The notes beneath the pieces are model-generated. The model searched no databases, was not told the DNA's origin, and saw only the letters and a program-made list of their open reading frames with translations. Positions 7,951-16,182 of a stretch of DNA of 53,853 nt are shown here, one piece after another; within the stretch, counting starts at the first letter, position 1, and every line of letters starts with the position of its first letter. This DNA comes from Acidimicrobiia bacterium (GTDB taxonomy: Bacteria; Actinomycetota; Acidimicrobiia; Spongiisociales; Spongiisociaceae), in NCBI GenBank assembly GCA_011523395.1, contig WTGW01000205.1:1-53853 (forward strand), read 5' to 3'. A program made the translations under genes and the position numbers.

Positions 7951-9411
7951 TCAGATAACCGGGCTCTCACCGACTCCGGGTAGCGGAGGTGGCCGGTAAC
8001 CCCCGGCGGCCGCTTCGTAGGCTGCCGCGACACGGAGCAGCAGGGGCTCGTGCAGCCGGCGCGCCGACAGCTGCAGGCCCACCGGTAGGCCGTCCACGTA
8101 GCGGCCGGACGGGATGGAGACCGCCGGCGCACCGACCATGTTCCAGGGCAGGGTGAGCCGCGTGGTGAGCCTGCTCTGCGCCCCCGGCTGGTCCAGTTCG
8201 ACACACCTTCCCCCACGGATCCCGACCTGCCGGGCGTCGATGGGGAAGGACACGGTGGAGTTGCACGGAGTGAGCACCACGTCCACCGCCTCGAATACTC
8301 GGGCAACCCCGGCGCGGATCTCGTTGCGTACCTGCAAGCCCCGGCGGTGATCGGCGGCGGAGACGAACTCCCCGGCCAGGATCCGGTAGCGGATCTCGGG
8401 TGTGGCGAAGCCGTCCGGACGGGCGAGAGCGTGCGGAAGGAGAAGGGACTGCGACTCGTGCTGGGCGGCCGCCAGCGCCAGGGGAATCTCGTAGAAGGCC
8501 GACAGGTCCACCTCCTCGACCGCCGCTCCCAGGTCCTCGAGGACCCGGGCCGCGTCACGTACGGTCTCCTCCACCTCCGCTAGGGCGTCGTCGAAGAAGT
8601 AGGAACCGGGCAAGCCCACCCTCAGACGACTCGTTCCCCTTGCCAAGCCGTCGCGGTAGGAACCCTCGAAGCCGGAATGGATGGACGTCGGGTCCTTGGG
8701 ATCGTGTCCGGCCATGACGTCGAGCAGGGTTGCGGCATCTCCGACCGTCCTCGTGATCGGGCCGATGGTGTGATGCCAGGAGCTGGTGGGAGGCAACTCC
8801 CCGAACCGGCTAGCCAGTCCGTGGGTGGGCATCAGTCCGACCACACCGCAATACGATGCCGGCGTCCGGATCGAGCCCCACCCGTCGGTGCCGACCGCGG
8901 CCCAGGCCATCCCGGCGCTCACCGCGGCGGCGGAGCCTCCGCTCGAGCCGCCCGGGATGCGGGCCGGGTCCCAGGGGTTGCGTACGGTGCCGAAGTGCAT
9001 GTCCTTGCAGGTACCCCCCATGCCCCACTCGTGCATGTTGTTCTTCCCCACGACGATGGCCCCGGCTCGCCGGAGGCGGGTGACTACCTCCGCGTCGAAG
9101 TCGGTCTTGTGATCCGCCCAGAGAACCGATCCGTTCGTGGTGGGGTGGCCCGCCACCGCAACGTTGTCCTTCACCGCCACCGGGATGCCGTGCAGCGGCC
9201 CGCGATGGTTACCGCCCGCGATCTCGTCCGCGGCGACCCTGGCGCCGGCCAGCGCTTCCTCTTCGAACACGGTGACGTAGGCCCGCAGGACGGGGTCCAG
9301 GGTCCGGATGCGGTCAAGCGTTCCGGAGACCAGATCGACGGGAGAGACCTCCCCGGCCGAGATACGACTTGCGACCTCGCTGATGGAGGCGAGCGCGATG
9401 CTGTAGCTCAA
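7951..9411 (-). CDS. Amidase signature family hydrolase
   Basis: A 486-residue amidase-signature enzyme hydrolysing carboxamides to acid and ammonia with a Ser-cisSer-Lys triad. From the TTG start: Lys81 (AVKDN), cis-Ser157 in GGSSGGS and nucleophile Ser180 in GWGSIRTPAS. The usual Gly before GSIR is Trp178 here. The TTG overlaps the stop of the upstream nitrilase-like gene (TTGA), and the next open start would lie deep inside that gene, so TTG 9411 is preferred. Length is typical. The context suggests it acts on an amide within the same pathway. Confidence 0.88.
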   Translation of the reverse strand: MSYSIALASISEVASRISAGEVSPVDLVSGTLDRIRTLDPVLRAYVTVFEEEALAGARVAADEIAGGNHRGPLHGIPVAVKDNVAVAGHPTTNGSVLWADHKTDFDAEVVTRLRRAGAIVVGKNNMHEWGMGGTCKDMHFGTVRNPWDPARIPGGSSGGSAAAVSAGMAWAAVGTDGWGSIRTPASYCGVVGLMPTHGLASRFGELPPTSSWHHTIGPITRTVGDAATLLDVMAGHDPKDPTSIHSGFEGSYRDGLARGTSRLRVGLPGSYFFDDALAEVEETVRDAARVLEDLGAAVEEVDLSAFYEIPLALAAAQHESQSLLLPHALARPDGFATPEIRYRILAGEFVSAADHRRGLQVRNEIRAGVARVFEAVDVVLTPCNSTVSFPIDARQVGIRGGRCVELDQPGAQSRLTTRLTLPWNMVGAPAVSIPSGRYVDGLPVGLQLSARRLHEPLLLRVAAAYEAAAGGYRPPPLPGVGESPVI

Positions 9412-10622
9412 CGCTCGCCCGCGTAGAGGGCGGTCCGCGGATCGGTGGAGTCCGGGACGCGCTCGGCCAGCTTTCCGGACCGGCGCAGTATCTGCACCAC
9501 GTAGGGAACCAGCTCCTCGGAGTCGTCGGGATCGAGCGCGTCGCCGAACCTCTCCCGGATCAGGAGCCGGGCGCGGGCCGCCAGGTCTTCGTCCGTGGGG
9601 GAGTCTTGCTCGGGGTCCCCTTCGACGCGACCGACAGGTTCCACCGGAAGGGTGCCTTCCTGCCCACCCCAGGAAAGCCGCAGGAGGTCGGGCCGGTCGT
9701 ACTGGCGGTTGACCAGTTGCGCCCAGGTTCCGGCGCCCGGGTCGATGTCGGCGTAGAGGATTCCCTCGCCCTGCTGGGGACCGGCCAGGATCCTGCCACC
9801 CGGCGCGTAGATCATCGAGCCGGGCTCCTCGGTCATCGTCATGAGGTTGGCCCGATGCGCGGCGTCCGGCGCCACCCGCTCCACGGCCTCCGCATCCGAG
9901 GCGGCGGCCGCCGAGAGCACGTGGGCCGTGTTCTGGTAGGCCACGGCCCGCCCGGTTATGGACACCACATTCTGCATCACGCCGGGAGCGTGGAAATGCG
10001 GGGGCCAGAGAGCCACGTGGATCCGGGCGCTCAGAGTGCGCATGGCGTAGGTGAGCAATGGGTTGGAGTTCTCCCCTCCTGCCAGCACGCTCACCGGCCC
10101 CCACGGCGAGTCGAACACGCGGATCGACTCCCCTCCGCCCGGGTGGAAGAAGACCCGCTCACCCACTGCCGGAACCAGCTTCCGGCGCACGCCGAGCATC
10201 GCACCATCCGGGGACAGCACCATCTGGCTATCGAATACCACGCTCACCCCGGGGTCGGGACGCTCGACGAGACCGATCACGACCATCGCTCCGGCGCGGC
10301 GGGCGGCCTCGCACAGCAGATCGCTCTCGGGGCCCGGAACCGTCAGGGCATTCTCCACCATGGCTGTGGCGAGTTCCCTCGAACGGCCGGCGGTGGGGGG
10401 CAGGGCGTGGAACCAGATCGGGTGTCCCGGAAGGAAGCTCTCACCGAATGCGACCAGGCGAGCACCGGCGGCTCCGGCCTCATCGATCAGGCCGCACGCC
10501 TTGCGCACGGACGCGGCCCGATCCAGAAACACCGGGGCCGCCTGCACCACGGCCACCCGGACGGGTCCTTCAGTACCGGCAGGCACGGGCTGATCGTATA
10601 CGATGACCGGACCGATGAACAC
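9408..10622 (-). CDS. Nitrilase-superfamily protein lacking the catalytic cysteine
   Basis: A 404-residue carbon-nitrogen hydrolase fold. The catalytic Glu (GESFLPGHP) and Lys (RRKLVP) regions are present, but the nucleophile motif reads LAGGENSNPL where active relatives have C-W/G-E-N; the Cys is Gly. A ~90-residue C-terminal extension follows the core. It may be a non-hydrolytic binding or regulatory protein or use altered chemistry. The annotated ATG gives a 12-residue lead; GTG at 10586 is in frame, fits the family N-terminus (RVAVVQAAPVF) better and would put the GTATAC palindrome outside the gene. First gene of a unit with the amidase. Confidence 0.8.
   Translation of the reverse strand: MFIGPVIVYDQPVPAGTEGPVRVAVVQAAPVFLDRAASVRKACGLIDEAGAAGARLVAFGESFLPGHPIWFHALPPTAGRSRELATAMVENALTVPGPESDLLCEAARRAGAMVVIGLVERPDPGVSVVFDSQMVLSPDGAMLGVRRKLVPAVGERVFFHPGGGESIRVFDSPWGPVSVLAGGENSNPLLTYAMRTLSARIHVALWPPHFHAPGVMQNVVSITGRAVAYQNTAHVLSAAAASDAEAVERVAPDAAHRANLMTMTEEPGSMIYAPGGRILAGPQQGEGILYADIDPGAGTWAQLVNRQYDRPDLLRLSWGGQEGTLPVEPVGRVEGDPEQDSPTDEDLAARARLLIRERFGDALDPDDSEELVPYVVQILRRSGKLAERVPDSTDPRTALYAGER
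10593..10604. promoter_or_regulatory. GTATAC palindrome between the nitrilase-like and LLM genes
   Basis: ATCGTATACGAT is a perfect 12-bp palindrome in the narrow divergent region. It shares the GTATAC core with sites near 11711, 21282, 23309, 23323 and 36281. FCD-type GntR repressors commonly bind such cores. Operator function is inferred. Confidence 0.5.
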
Positions 10623-10648
10623 CCGGCAGCCTTGAATTCCCGGCAGCG

Positions 10649-11617
10649 ATGAGCCTCTCCTTCGGCCTCCTCGTACCCCACTTCGGCCCGCACTCGACCT
10701 GGGACCGGGTGTTCGCGATCGGGCCGCGCCTCCAGGAACTCGGGTTCTCCAGCGCCTACTTCCGGGACCAACTGGGCTTCACGGGTGGCGTGTCGTTCGA
10801 GAACCCCAGCCACCACTTCGTGGATCCCTTCATCGCCATGAGCGCCGTCGCGGCAACCACCGAACTGACCGTGGGCATGGCGACCCTGACCCCGATTCGC
10901 CCGCCCGTGGTGCTCGCCCAGCTGGTGGGGTCCCTCGCCCACCTCGCTCGTGGCCGGATGGTGCTCGGTGTGGGTCTGGGGGGCCAGCCGAACGCCTTCC
11001 GCCTGGCAGGGCTGTCGGTCGACGACCGCATTGCCCTCTTCGAGGAGATGGTGACTGTCCTACGCGCCACGTCGCATCCCCGCGCCTCCCATCGTGGCGC
11101 CCAGATCAGCTTCGACGACCTGACTCTCGATCCGGCCCCGCCCCGGGATCTGACGCTCCTCTACTGCGGTTCCAGCCTGGCGGCCATCCGTCGAGCGGTC
11201 CGCTTCACTGACGGTTGGTTCCCCGGCCGCTGCCCGCTACAGGTGTTCGACCGCCTGTCGGGAAGGCTCAAGGAGGAGGCCGGCGCGGCCGGCAAGACGA
11301 TGCGGATCGCCATCGTCCCGCTGGTCTCCCTCGACCGGAGCCGGGAGCTCGCATTGGCCAAGGTCAACGTTGAGGGAATCCTCGAGGAGTCCCGCCGGAA
11401 GCCGGCCTGGCGTCCGGACGGACCGTTCGACTCGGCGGCGGACCTGCGGGGAGCGCTGATCGCAGGCACAGCTGATGACGTGATCGAGGAGCTCCACCAG
11501 CTCGAATCCCGCGGGGTGGATGAGGTGGTGCTCGATCTGCGGGAGCGAATGGACGCCTTCGAGGAAGGCATCGAGCAACTGGGGGCCGAGGTCCTCCCAT
11601 CGTTCGCGACACCCTGA
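10649..11617 (+). CDS. LLM class flavin-dependent oxidoreductase
   Basis: A 322-residue luciferase-like TIM barrel that uses reduced FMN or coenzyme F420. The start MSLSFGLLVPHFGPHS is shared with the second LLM protein at 16183. Typical segments follow: 'TELTVGMATLTPIRPPVVLAQ', 'LARGRMVLGVGLGG' and 'FTDGWFPG'. Family members oxygenate or dehydrogenate sulfonates, pyrimidines, polyaminocarboxylates and similar compounds. Cofactor and substrate are not decidable from sequence alone. It opens the plus-strand transport cluster and is divergent from the nitrilase-like gene. Confidence 0.85.
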   Translation: MSLSFGLLVPHFGPHSTWDRVFAIGPRLQELGFSSAYFRDQLGFTGGVSFENPSHHFVDPFIAMSAVAATTELTVGMATLTPIRPPVVLAQLVGSLAHLARGRMVLGVGLGGQPNAFRLAGLSVDDRIALFEEMVTVLRATSHPRASHRGAQISFDDLTLDPAPPRDLTLLYCGSSLAAIRRAVRFTDGWFPGRCPLQVFDRLSGRLKEEAGAAGKTMRIAIVPLVSLDRSRELALAKVNVEGILEESRRKPAWRPDGPFDSAADLRGALIAGTADDVIEELHQLESRGVDEVVLDLRERMDAFEEGIEQLGAEVLPSFATP

Positions 11618-11690
11618 TCGGGAGGACTCTCGAAGCCGCCTGGATCCCTCGTAGAACCGGCTCAGCGGTAATTCTGCGGCCGCCGACCAG

Positions 11691-11720
11691 TTGCGCGGGT
11701 AGGCCACGCTGTATACATTA
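11691..11720 (+). promoter_or_regulatory. Putative promoter with GTATAC site for the lipoprotein/ABC operon
   Basis: TTGCGC (11691-11696) and TACATT (11714-11719) are separated by 17 bp, and GTATAC (11711-11716) overlaps the -10 box. The stretch TGTATACATTATGCGG resembles TGTATACCTTATGCCA upstream of the hydantoinase genes, suggesting common regulation. Confidence 0.45.
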
Positions 11721-11736
11721 TGCGGAAGGCGATTGG

Positions 11737-11760
11737 CTACCTGCCGGATACGGCAGGTAG
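11737..11760 (+). promoter_or_regulatory. Perfect 5'-leader hairpin before the lipoprotein gene
   Basis: CTACCTGCCG-GATA-CGGCAGGTAG forms a perfect 10-bp stem with a 4-nt loop, 58 nt before the ATG and just after the putative promoter. No T tract follows. It may stabilise the mRNA 5' end or bind a regulator. A GGGAGG ribosome site precedes the ATG. Confidence 0.6.
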
Positions 11761-11818
11761 CACCGCGCGACCGGTGGCGGGCTCCTTGCCCACCAGCTAG
11801 CGACGGGAGGAAGTTCAG

Positions 11819-13960
11819 ATGAGACACACGCGGCTATTGGCACTGCTGTTGGGGTTTGCCTTGCTTGTGGCGGCTTGCGGCGCGGATGAGGAACCCGCCG
11901 CCACGACCCAAGCCCCAACCACAACGCAGGCGACCCAGGCCACCGAGGCCCCGGCCGACGACACGCCCACCGAGACGGCTCCGGCCGACGATGCGATGAT
12001 GGATGAGGCCGAGACGATCGCCGACATCCGGTCGCGGATCGAGGGCCAGTCGGTGGTGGTGGGTAGCTCGGGCTTCCCGAATGCTTCGTTGACGGGTGCG
12101 TTCCGGACGATGGACTTCCTGCGGGATGATTTCGGCCTCGATGTGGAGTTCCGCCTGCTGGATTCCGATCCGCTGGTGGCGGCGACCATTGCCGGTGAGG
12201 TTGATGTCGGCCAGCTCTCCCTTGCTGGCATGGCCAATGCCGTTTCGGCCGGTTCGGACTTCCTGGCGTTCGGCGGCGATGACCAGAAGAACTCGTTCAT
12301 CATCGCGGCGAAGGCGCCGGTCAGTTCGATGGAGGAGTTGCGGGGCCAGCCGGTGGCGGCGACTCAGAGCCTGAACCAGATCACGGGCCAGACCCTCCAG
12401 AAGTGTCTGGCGGACGTGGGGATGACCGTGGACGACGTGCAGCTGGTGCGGTTGGCGCATACGGGTGAGGCGACCCAGGCGATCTCGTCGGGTCAGGTTG
12501 TCGGGGGGATCTCGGCTACCTGGCGTCTGACCCAACTCACCCTGAATGAGGGTGTGGGCGCGTACAACATGCTTTGTGCCGGTTGGGAAGCCGCCCCCCA
12601 GATTTCCTCGGTGTGGTATGCCGAGCGGGCCTGGGTGGAGGCCAATCCTGACATGGCGCTGGCGTTCAACATCGCGTCGTTGAAGTCGGCGCGTTGGGCG
12701 CAGGAGGACAAGCAGCGGTGGATCGAGTACGCCATGTCGGTGAACGATCGCCTTACCCCGGAGGCTGCGTCGCTCGACTACGACAGCCTCTTGGGCGAGT
12801 TGGACATGTGGCCGGTCAACGGTTCCCTCGACTACGACCTCTTGCAGACCACGCTGGACACCTCTTTCGAGTTCGAGGCGGTCGACCGTGAGTACACGGT
12901 GGAGGAGCTGGTCACCTTCGAGTTCCAGGACAAGGCACTTGAGATCCTCGGGACTGCCGAGCGCAATCCTGATATCTCCATGGCAGGCGATGCAATGATG
13001 GATGCGGATGCGGTGATCGCCGACATCCGGTCTCGTATCGAGGGCCAGTCGGTGGTGGTGGGTAGCTCGGGCTTCCCGAATGCTTCGTTGACGGGTGCGT
13101 TCCGGACGATGGACTTCCTGCGGGATGATTTCGGCCTCGATGTGGAGTTCCGCCTGCTGGATTCCGATCCGCTGGTGGCGGCGACCATTGCCGGTGAGGT
13201 TGATGTCGGCCAGCTCTCCCTTGCTGGCATGGCCAATGCCGTTTCGGCCGGTTCGGACTTCCTGGCGTTCGGCGGCGATGACCAGAAGAACTCGTTCATC
13301 ATCGCGGCGAAGGCGCCGGTCAGTTCGATGGAGGAGTTGCGGGGCCAGCCGGTGGCGGCGACTCAGAGCCTGAACCAGATCACCGGCCAGACTTTGCAGA
13401 AGTGTCTGGCGGATGTTGGTATGACCGTGGACGACGTGCAGCTGGTGCGGCTGGCGCACACCGGTGAGGCGACCCAGGCCATCACGTCGGGTCAGGTTGT
13501 CGGCGGTATCTCGGCTACCTGGCGTCTGACCCAGTTGACCATCAACGAGGGCGAGGGCGCCTACAACATGCTCTGTGCGGGTTGGGAGTCCAATCCTCAG
13601 ATCTCCTCGGTGTGGTACGCCGAGCGGGCCTGGGTGGAGGCCAATCCTGACATGGCGCTGGCGTTCAACATCGCGTCGTTGAAGTCGGCGCGTTGGGCGC
13701 AGGAGGACAAGCAGCAGTGGATCGAGTACGCCATGTCGGTAAACGAGCGCCTCACCGCAGAGGCTGCCGCCATCGACTACGACGGCCTCATCCATGAGCT
13801 GGACATGTGGCCGGTCAACGGTTCCCTCGACTACGACCTGATGCAGACCACCCTGGACACGTCGCTCGAGTTCGAGGCGGTCGACCGGGCCTATACGGTC
13901 GAGGAGCTGGTCACCTTCGAGTTCCAGGACCAGGCACTGGATATCCTCGGGCGGCGATAG
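11819..13960 (+). CDS. Double-domain ABC substrate-binding lipoprotein (tandem NMT1/SsuA-type)
   Basis: A 713-residue protein: signal peptide with lipobox LVAAC (Cys20), a Thr/Ala/Pro-rich linker (about 21-60), then two near-identical ~320-residue substrate-binding domains offset by exactly 333 residues (999 bp). The second has no signal sequence and is joined through a short linker (GTAERNPDISMAGDAMM). Both keep the 'VGSSGFPNASLTGAF' start and 'GEVDVGQLSLAGMANAV' segments. Ordinary family members have one domain. It should be membrane-anchored on the cell surface and feed the permeases encoded at 14162 and 15007. The ATG is preceded by GGGAGGAA. The ligand is unknown. Confidence 0.88.
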   Translation: MRHTRLLALLLGFALLVAACGADEEPAATTQAPTTTQATQATEAPADDTPTETAPADDAMMDEAETIADIRSRIEGQSVVVGSSGFPNASLTGAFRTMDFLRDDFGLDVEFRLLDSDPLVAATIAGEVDVGQLSLAGMANAVSAGSDFLAFGGDDQKNSFIIAAKAPVSSMEELRGQPVAATQSLNQITGQTLQKCLADVGMTVDDVQLVRLAHTGEATQAISSGQVVGGISATWRLTQLTLNEGVGAYNMLCAGWEAAPQISSVWYAERAWVEANPDMALAFNIASLKSARWAQEDKQRWIEYAMSVNDRLTPEAASLDYDSLLGELDMWPVNGSLDYDLLQTTLDTSFEFEAVDREYTVEELVTFEFQDKALEILGTAERNPDISMAGDAMMDADAVIADIRSRIEGQSVVVGSSGFPNASLTGAFRTMDFLRDDFGLDVEFRLLDSDPLVAATIAGEVDVGQLSLAGMANAVSAGSDFLAFGGDDQKNSFIIAAKAPVSSMEELRGQPVAATQSLNQITGQTLQKCLADVGMTVDDVQLVRLAHTGEATQAITSGQVVGGISATWRLTQLTINEGEGAYNMLCAGWESNPQISSVWYAERAWVEANPDMALAFNIASLKSARWAQEDKQQWIEYAMSVNERLTAEAAAIDYDGLIHELDMWPVNGSLDYDLMQTTLDTSLEFEAVDRAYTVEELVTFEFQDQALDILGRR
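11989..12953 (+). repeat. Intragenic direct repeat, copy 1
   Basis: First copy of a ~965-bp duplication encoding the first binding domain; copy 2 starts 999 bp later. From about 12040 to 12381 the two copies look identical, then scattered substitutions appear, then identity returns around 12602-12715. This mosaic fits recent duplication or gene conversion. Confidence 0.9.
12988..13952 (+). repeat. Intragenic direct repeat, copy 2
   Basis: Second copy of the domain-encoding repeat. Base differences from copy 1 (for example around 13390-13600 and 13740-13800) argue against a simple assembly duplication. Confidence 0.9.
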
Positions 13961-13988
13961 AGCCGGCGACGACACAACGAAATGAACC

Positions 13989-14029
13989 TGCGGGCCTGTC
14001 GCTTTCCTCCTGGACACGGCAGGCCCGCA
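13989..14029 (+). terminator. Intercistronic stem-loop between binding protein and permease genes
   Basis: TGCGGGCCTGTCG (13989-14001) pairs with CGGCAGGCCCGCA (14017-14029), with one G-T wobble and a 15-nt loop. No U tract follows, so it may be a partial terminator or a 3'-stabilising element that raises binding-protein mRNA above permease mRNA. Confidence 0.65.
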
Positions 14030-14161
14030 AGGTGCCCATACGGCTGCGGAGCGTGGGACTAAGGTTCCCGTGAGGGTCCGGCCGGCCTGCAGGCAGCCTG
14101 TTCCCGGTTGCCGGGGATGGCCGGTGCCACTCCGGGGTCATGAGATGGGGAGCGATCGGAA

Positions 14162-15007
14162 ATGGCCGCAGTCGACACGCTGACCCACCGGGAGCAGGGT
14201 CCCGCGATCCTGGCTGCCGGGTGGAGCCGCCCCCTGCTGCGGTTCCTGGCGGTGTTCCAGTCGAATTGGTTGATCCGGATCCTGACTCTGGCCGTCATCC
14301 TCACCGGCTGGGAGGTCTTCGGCAGGCGCACCAGCACTGTCACCTTCGCCTCGGTGACCAGGACCTGGGATGCGCTATGGGAGATGACCGTCAGCGGCGA
14401 CCTGTGGAAGGCGTGGCGGTCCGACCTGGCCATCATGTTCACCGCCCTGGCCATCTCGGCGGTGGCCGGAATCGTCCTGGGCTTTGTCATGGGGCGGTAC
14501 CGCTCGATCGACAACACCGTCGAGCCGGTGTTCGTGGGTGTGTTCATGACCCCCAAGATCGCCCTGCTGCCGATCATCGCCCTCTGGCTGGGCTTCCAGT
14601 TCAACGCCAAGGTGCTGATCGTGATCCTCTTCAGCTTCTTCGAGGTCTTCTTCACCGTTCGTGACGGGATCAAGGTGACGAACGCCGAGTATGTAGACGT
14701 GGCCAGGTCATACTCGATCCCGGAGGGCATGATGCTCACCAAGATCATCGCCCCGGCCACCGCGCCCTACATCATCACGGGGCTCCGTCTCGGCCTCCTG
14801 CACGGGATGGTGGGCGTGGTGCTGGCCGGCTTCTTCCTCGAGGCCAACGGGATAGGGGGGCTGATAGCCAACCAGACCAACGAGTACCGGATGCACACGA
14901 CCTTCGCCGGCATGCTCACCGTCATGGCGGTGGGAGTAGCGATCAACCTCGGCCTGCGGCTGCTCGAGCGTTGGGTGACCCCGTGGAGCACCGTGGAGGC
15001 CACGTGA
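14162..15007 (+). CDS. ABC transporter permease (SsuC/TauC-like)
   Basis: A 281-residue inner-membrane permease with about six membrane segments and a recognisable EAA loop for ATPase contact (EYVDVARSYSIPEGMMLTKIIAPATAPYI, with the conserved Gly and Pro). It belongs with the double-domain lipoprotein upstream and the ATPase gene at 22422. Its stop overlaps the next permease's start by one base (TGATG). Likely imports a small organic anion or N-heterocycle as part of a heterodimeric permease. Confidence 0.88.
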   Translation: MAAVDTLTHREQGPAILAAGWSRPLLRFLAVFQSNWLIRILTLAVILTGWEVFGRRTSTVTFASVTRTWDALWEMTVSGDLWKAWRSDLAIMFTALAISAVAGIVLGFVMGRYRSIDNTVEPVFVGVFMTPKIALLPIIALWLGFQFNAKVLIVILFSFFEVFFTVRDGIKVTNAEYVDVARSYSIPEGMMLTKIIAPATAPYIITGLRLGLLHGMVGVVLAGFFLEANGIGGLIANQTNEYRMHTTFAGMLTVMAVGVAINLGLRLLERWVTPWSTVEAT

Positions 15008-16023
15008 TGGCCGAGACTCCGACGGACGGCGGAGACGGCGCCGTCCAGTCTGGCAGTGAGACCCGCAACCCGTTCCGGATCAGCCGGGTGAGGCTCCTCC
15101 AGTTGACCGGAATCGTGGCTTTTCTCGGGCTGTGGGAGGTGTTCGGCGCCCGCAAGCCCGAGTGGTACTCGCAGCCGAGCCTGACGCTCGCCGAGTTGTG
15201 GAGGCTCCTCGGCGCCGAGCAGGTGCTTCCCTACATCGACGGGAGCTTCCCGGTCCTGCTCATGAAGTCCATGGGGGCTCTGCTGATCGGCATGGTGCTC
15301 TCATTCATCGTGGGGGTGACCCTCGGTTTCCTGATCGGCCGGTACCGGGTGTTCCGGGTGGCGCTCGACCCCTACCTGGCGGCCGTCTACTCGGTACCGC
15401 GGGTGGCCTTCGTCCCGATCATGGTCATCTGGTTCGGTATCTCAGACAACTTCCTGGCGGCCGGGGTCGAGATTCCCTTCTCCAGGTTCGTGATTGCCAG
15501 CGTGGTGGTGGCCTGCTCGGTCTTGATCGCGTTTTCCACCGCGGCGGGGGTGCATGAGTTGATGAAGGAGTACAACGAGATCTCCTATGCCTTCAACCTG
15601 AGGTCGGGCAAGGGCGTGGTCGAGGAATGGGTAGGGGCCATCCTCCTCGTCGTCACCTTCCTGGGTACGGCCGCGGGATGGCTGAGCCTCATACAGGGTC
15701 TGGTACTGCTGTTCGGCACGGTGGGGCTCCTCGTCGCACGCGACCGGCACATGTTCCTGAAGATCCTCCTGCCCGGCGCCGTCCCGTTCCTGGCCACCGG
15801 TCTCCGCATCGCCGTGCAACGCGGGCTGATCGCGGTGATCGTGGCCGAGTTCCTGATCGGGGTGCCCGGACTGGGCTTCGTGATCCGGGACGCCCGCGCC
15901 GCCTACCACACCGACCGGCTGTTCGCCATGGCGCTGCTGCTGATGGTGATCGGGGGGATCATGATCACCATCACCAAGGCGGTCGAGTCCCGGTTGTCCT
16001 CCTGGCGACCCAGAGCATTCTGA
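15007..16023 (+). CDS. ABC transporter permease with an insertion in the EAA loop
   Basis: A 338-residue permease paralogous to its neighbour. The EAA loop begins at 'EISYAFNLRSG' but a 45-residue, largely hydrophobic segment (DNA 15610-15744, with two runs such as ILLVVTFLGTAAG and IQGLVLLFGTVGLLVA) precedes the rest of the loop (MFLKILLPGAVPF). This is absent from the partner permease and would place extra membrane segments in a normally cytoplasmic loop. The start at 15007 is chosen because it couples to the upstream stop; a longer start at 14971 lies inside the previous gene. Confidence 0.85.
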   Translation: MAETPTDGGDGAVQSGSETRNPFRISRVRLLQLTGIVAFLGLWEVFGARKPEWYSQPSLTLAELWRLLGAEQVLPYIDGSFPVLLMKSMGALLIGMVLSFIVGVTLGFLIGRYRVFRVALDPYLAAVYSVPRVAFVPIMVIWFGISDNFLAAGVEIPFSRFVIASVVVACSVLIAFSTAAGVHELMKEYNEISYAFNLRSGKGVVEEWVGAILLVVTFLGTAAGWLSLIQGLVLLFGTVGLLVARDRHMFLKILLPGAVPFLATGLRIAVQRGLIAVIVAEFLIGVPGLGFVIRDARAAYHTDRLFAMALLLMVIGGIMITITKAVESRLSSWRPRAF

Positions 16024-16182
16024 GACCCGAGACCCGGAAGCCGCGGTGCGATCCATCGGACATGGAGACTGCCGGACCGGTCGAGAGCGGCTTGGCGCCC
16101 AGACGCCCATCCCCGCGCCGGCGCCGGAGCTTCTATGAGCCGGAACCTGGACGGCCATCCCCTTAGGAGGCCCCGGACGGGG

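Noticed and set aside
11819-13960. The duplicated binding domain as an assembly artefact
   Set aside because: The two copies differ at many scattered positions and the second lacks a signal peptide but has a distinct linker, so simple collapse or duplication in assembly is unlikely.
11834-14017. A 727-codon open frame antisense to the double-domain lipoprotein
   Set aside because: It shows the same internal repeat but no domain or signal peptide, while the plus strand has lipobox, ribosome site and family motifs.
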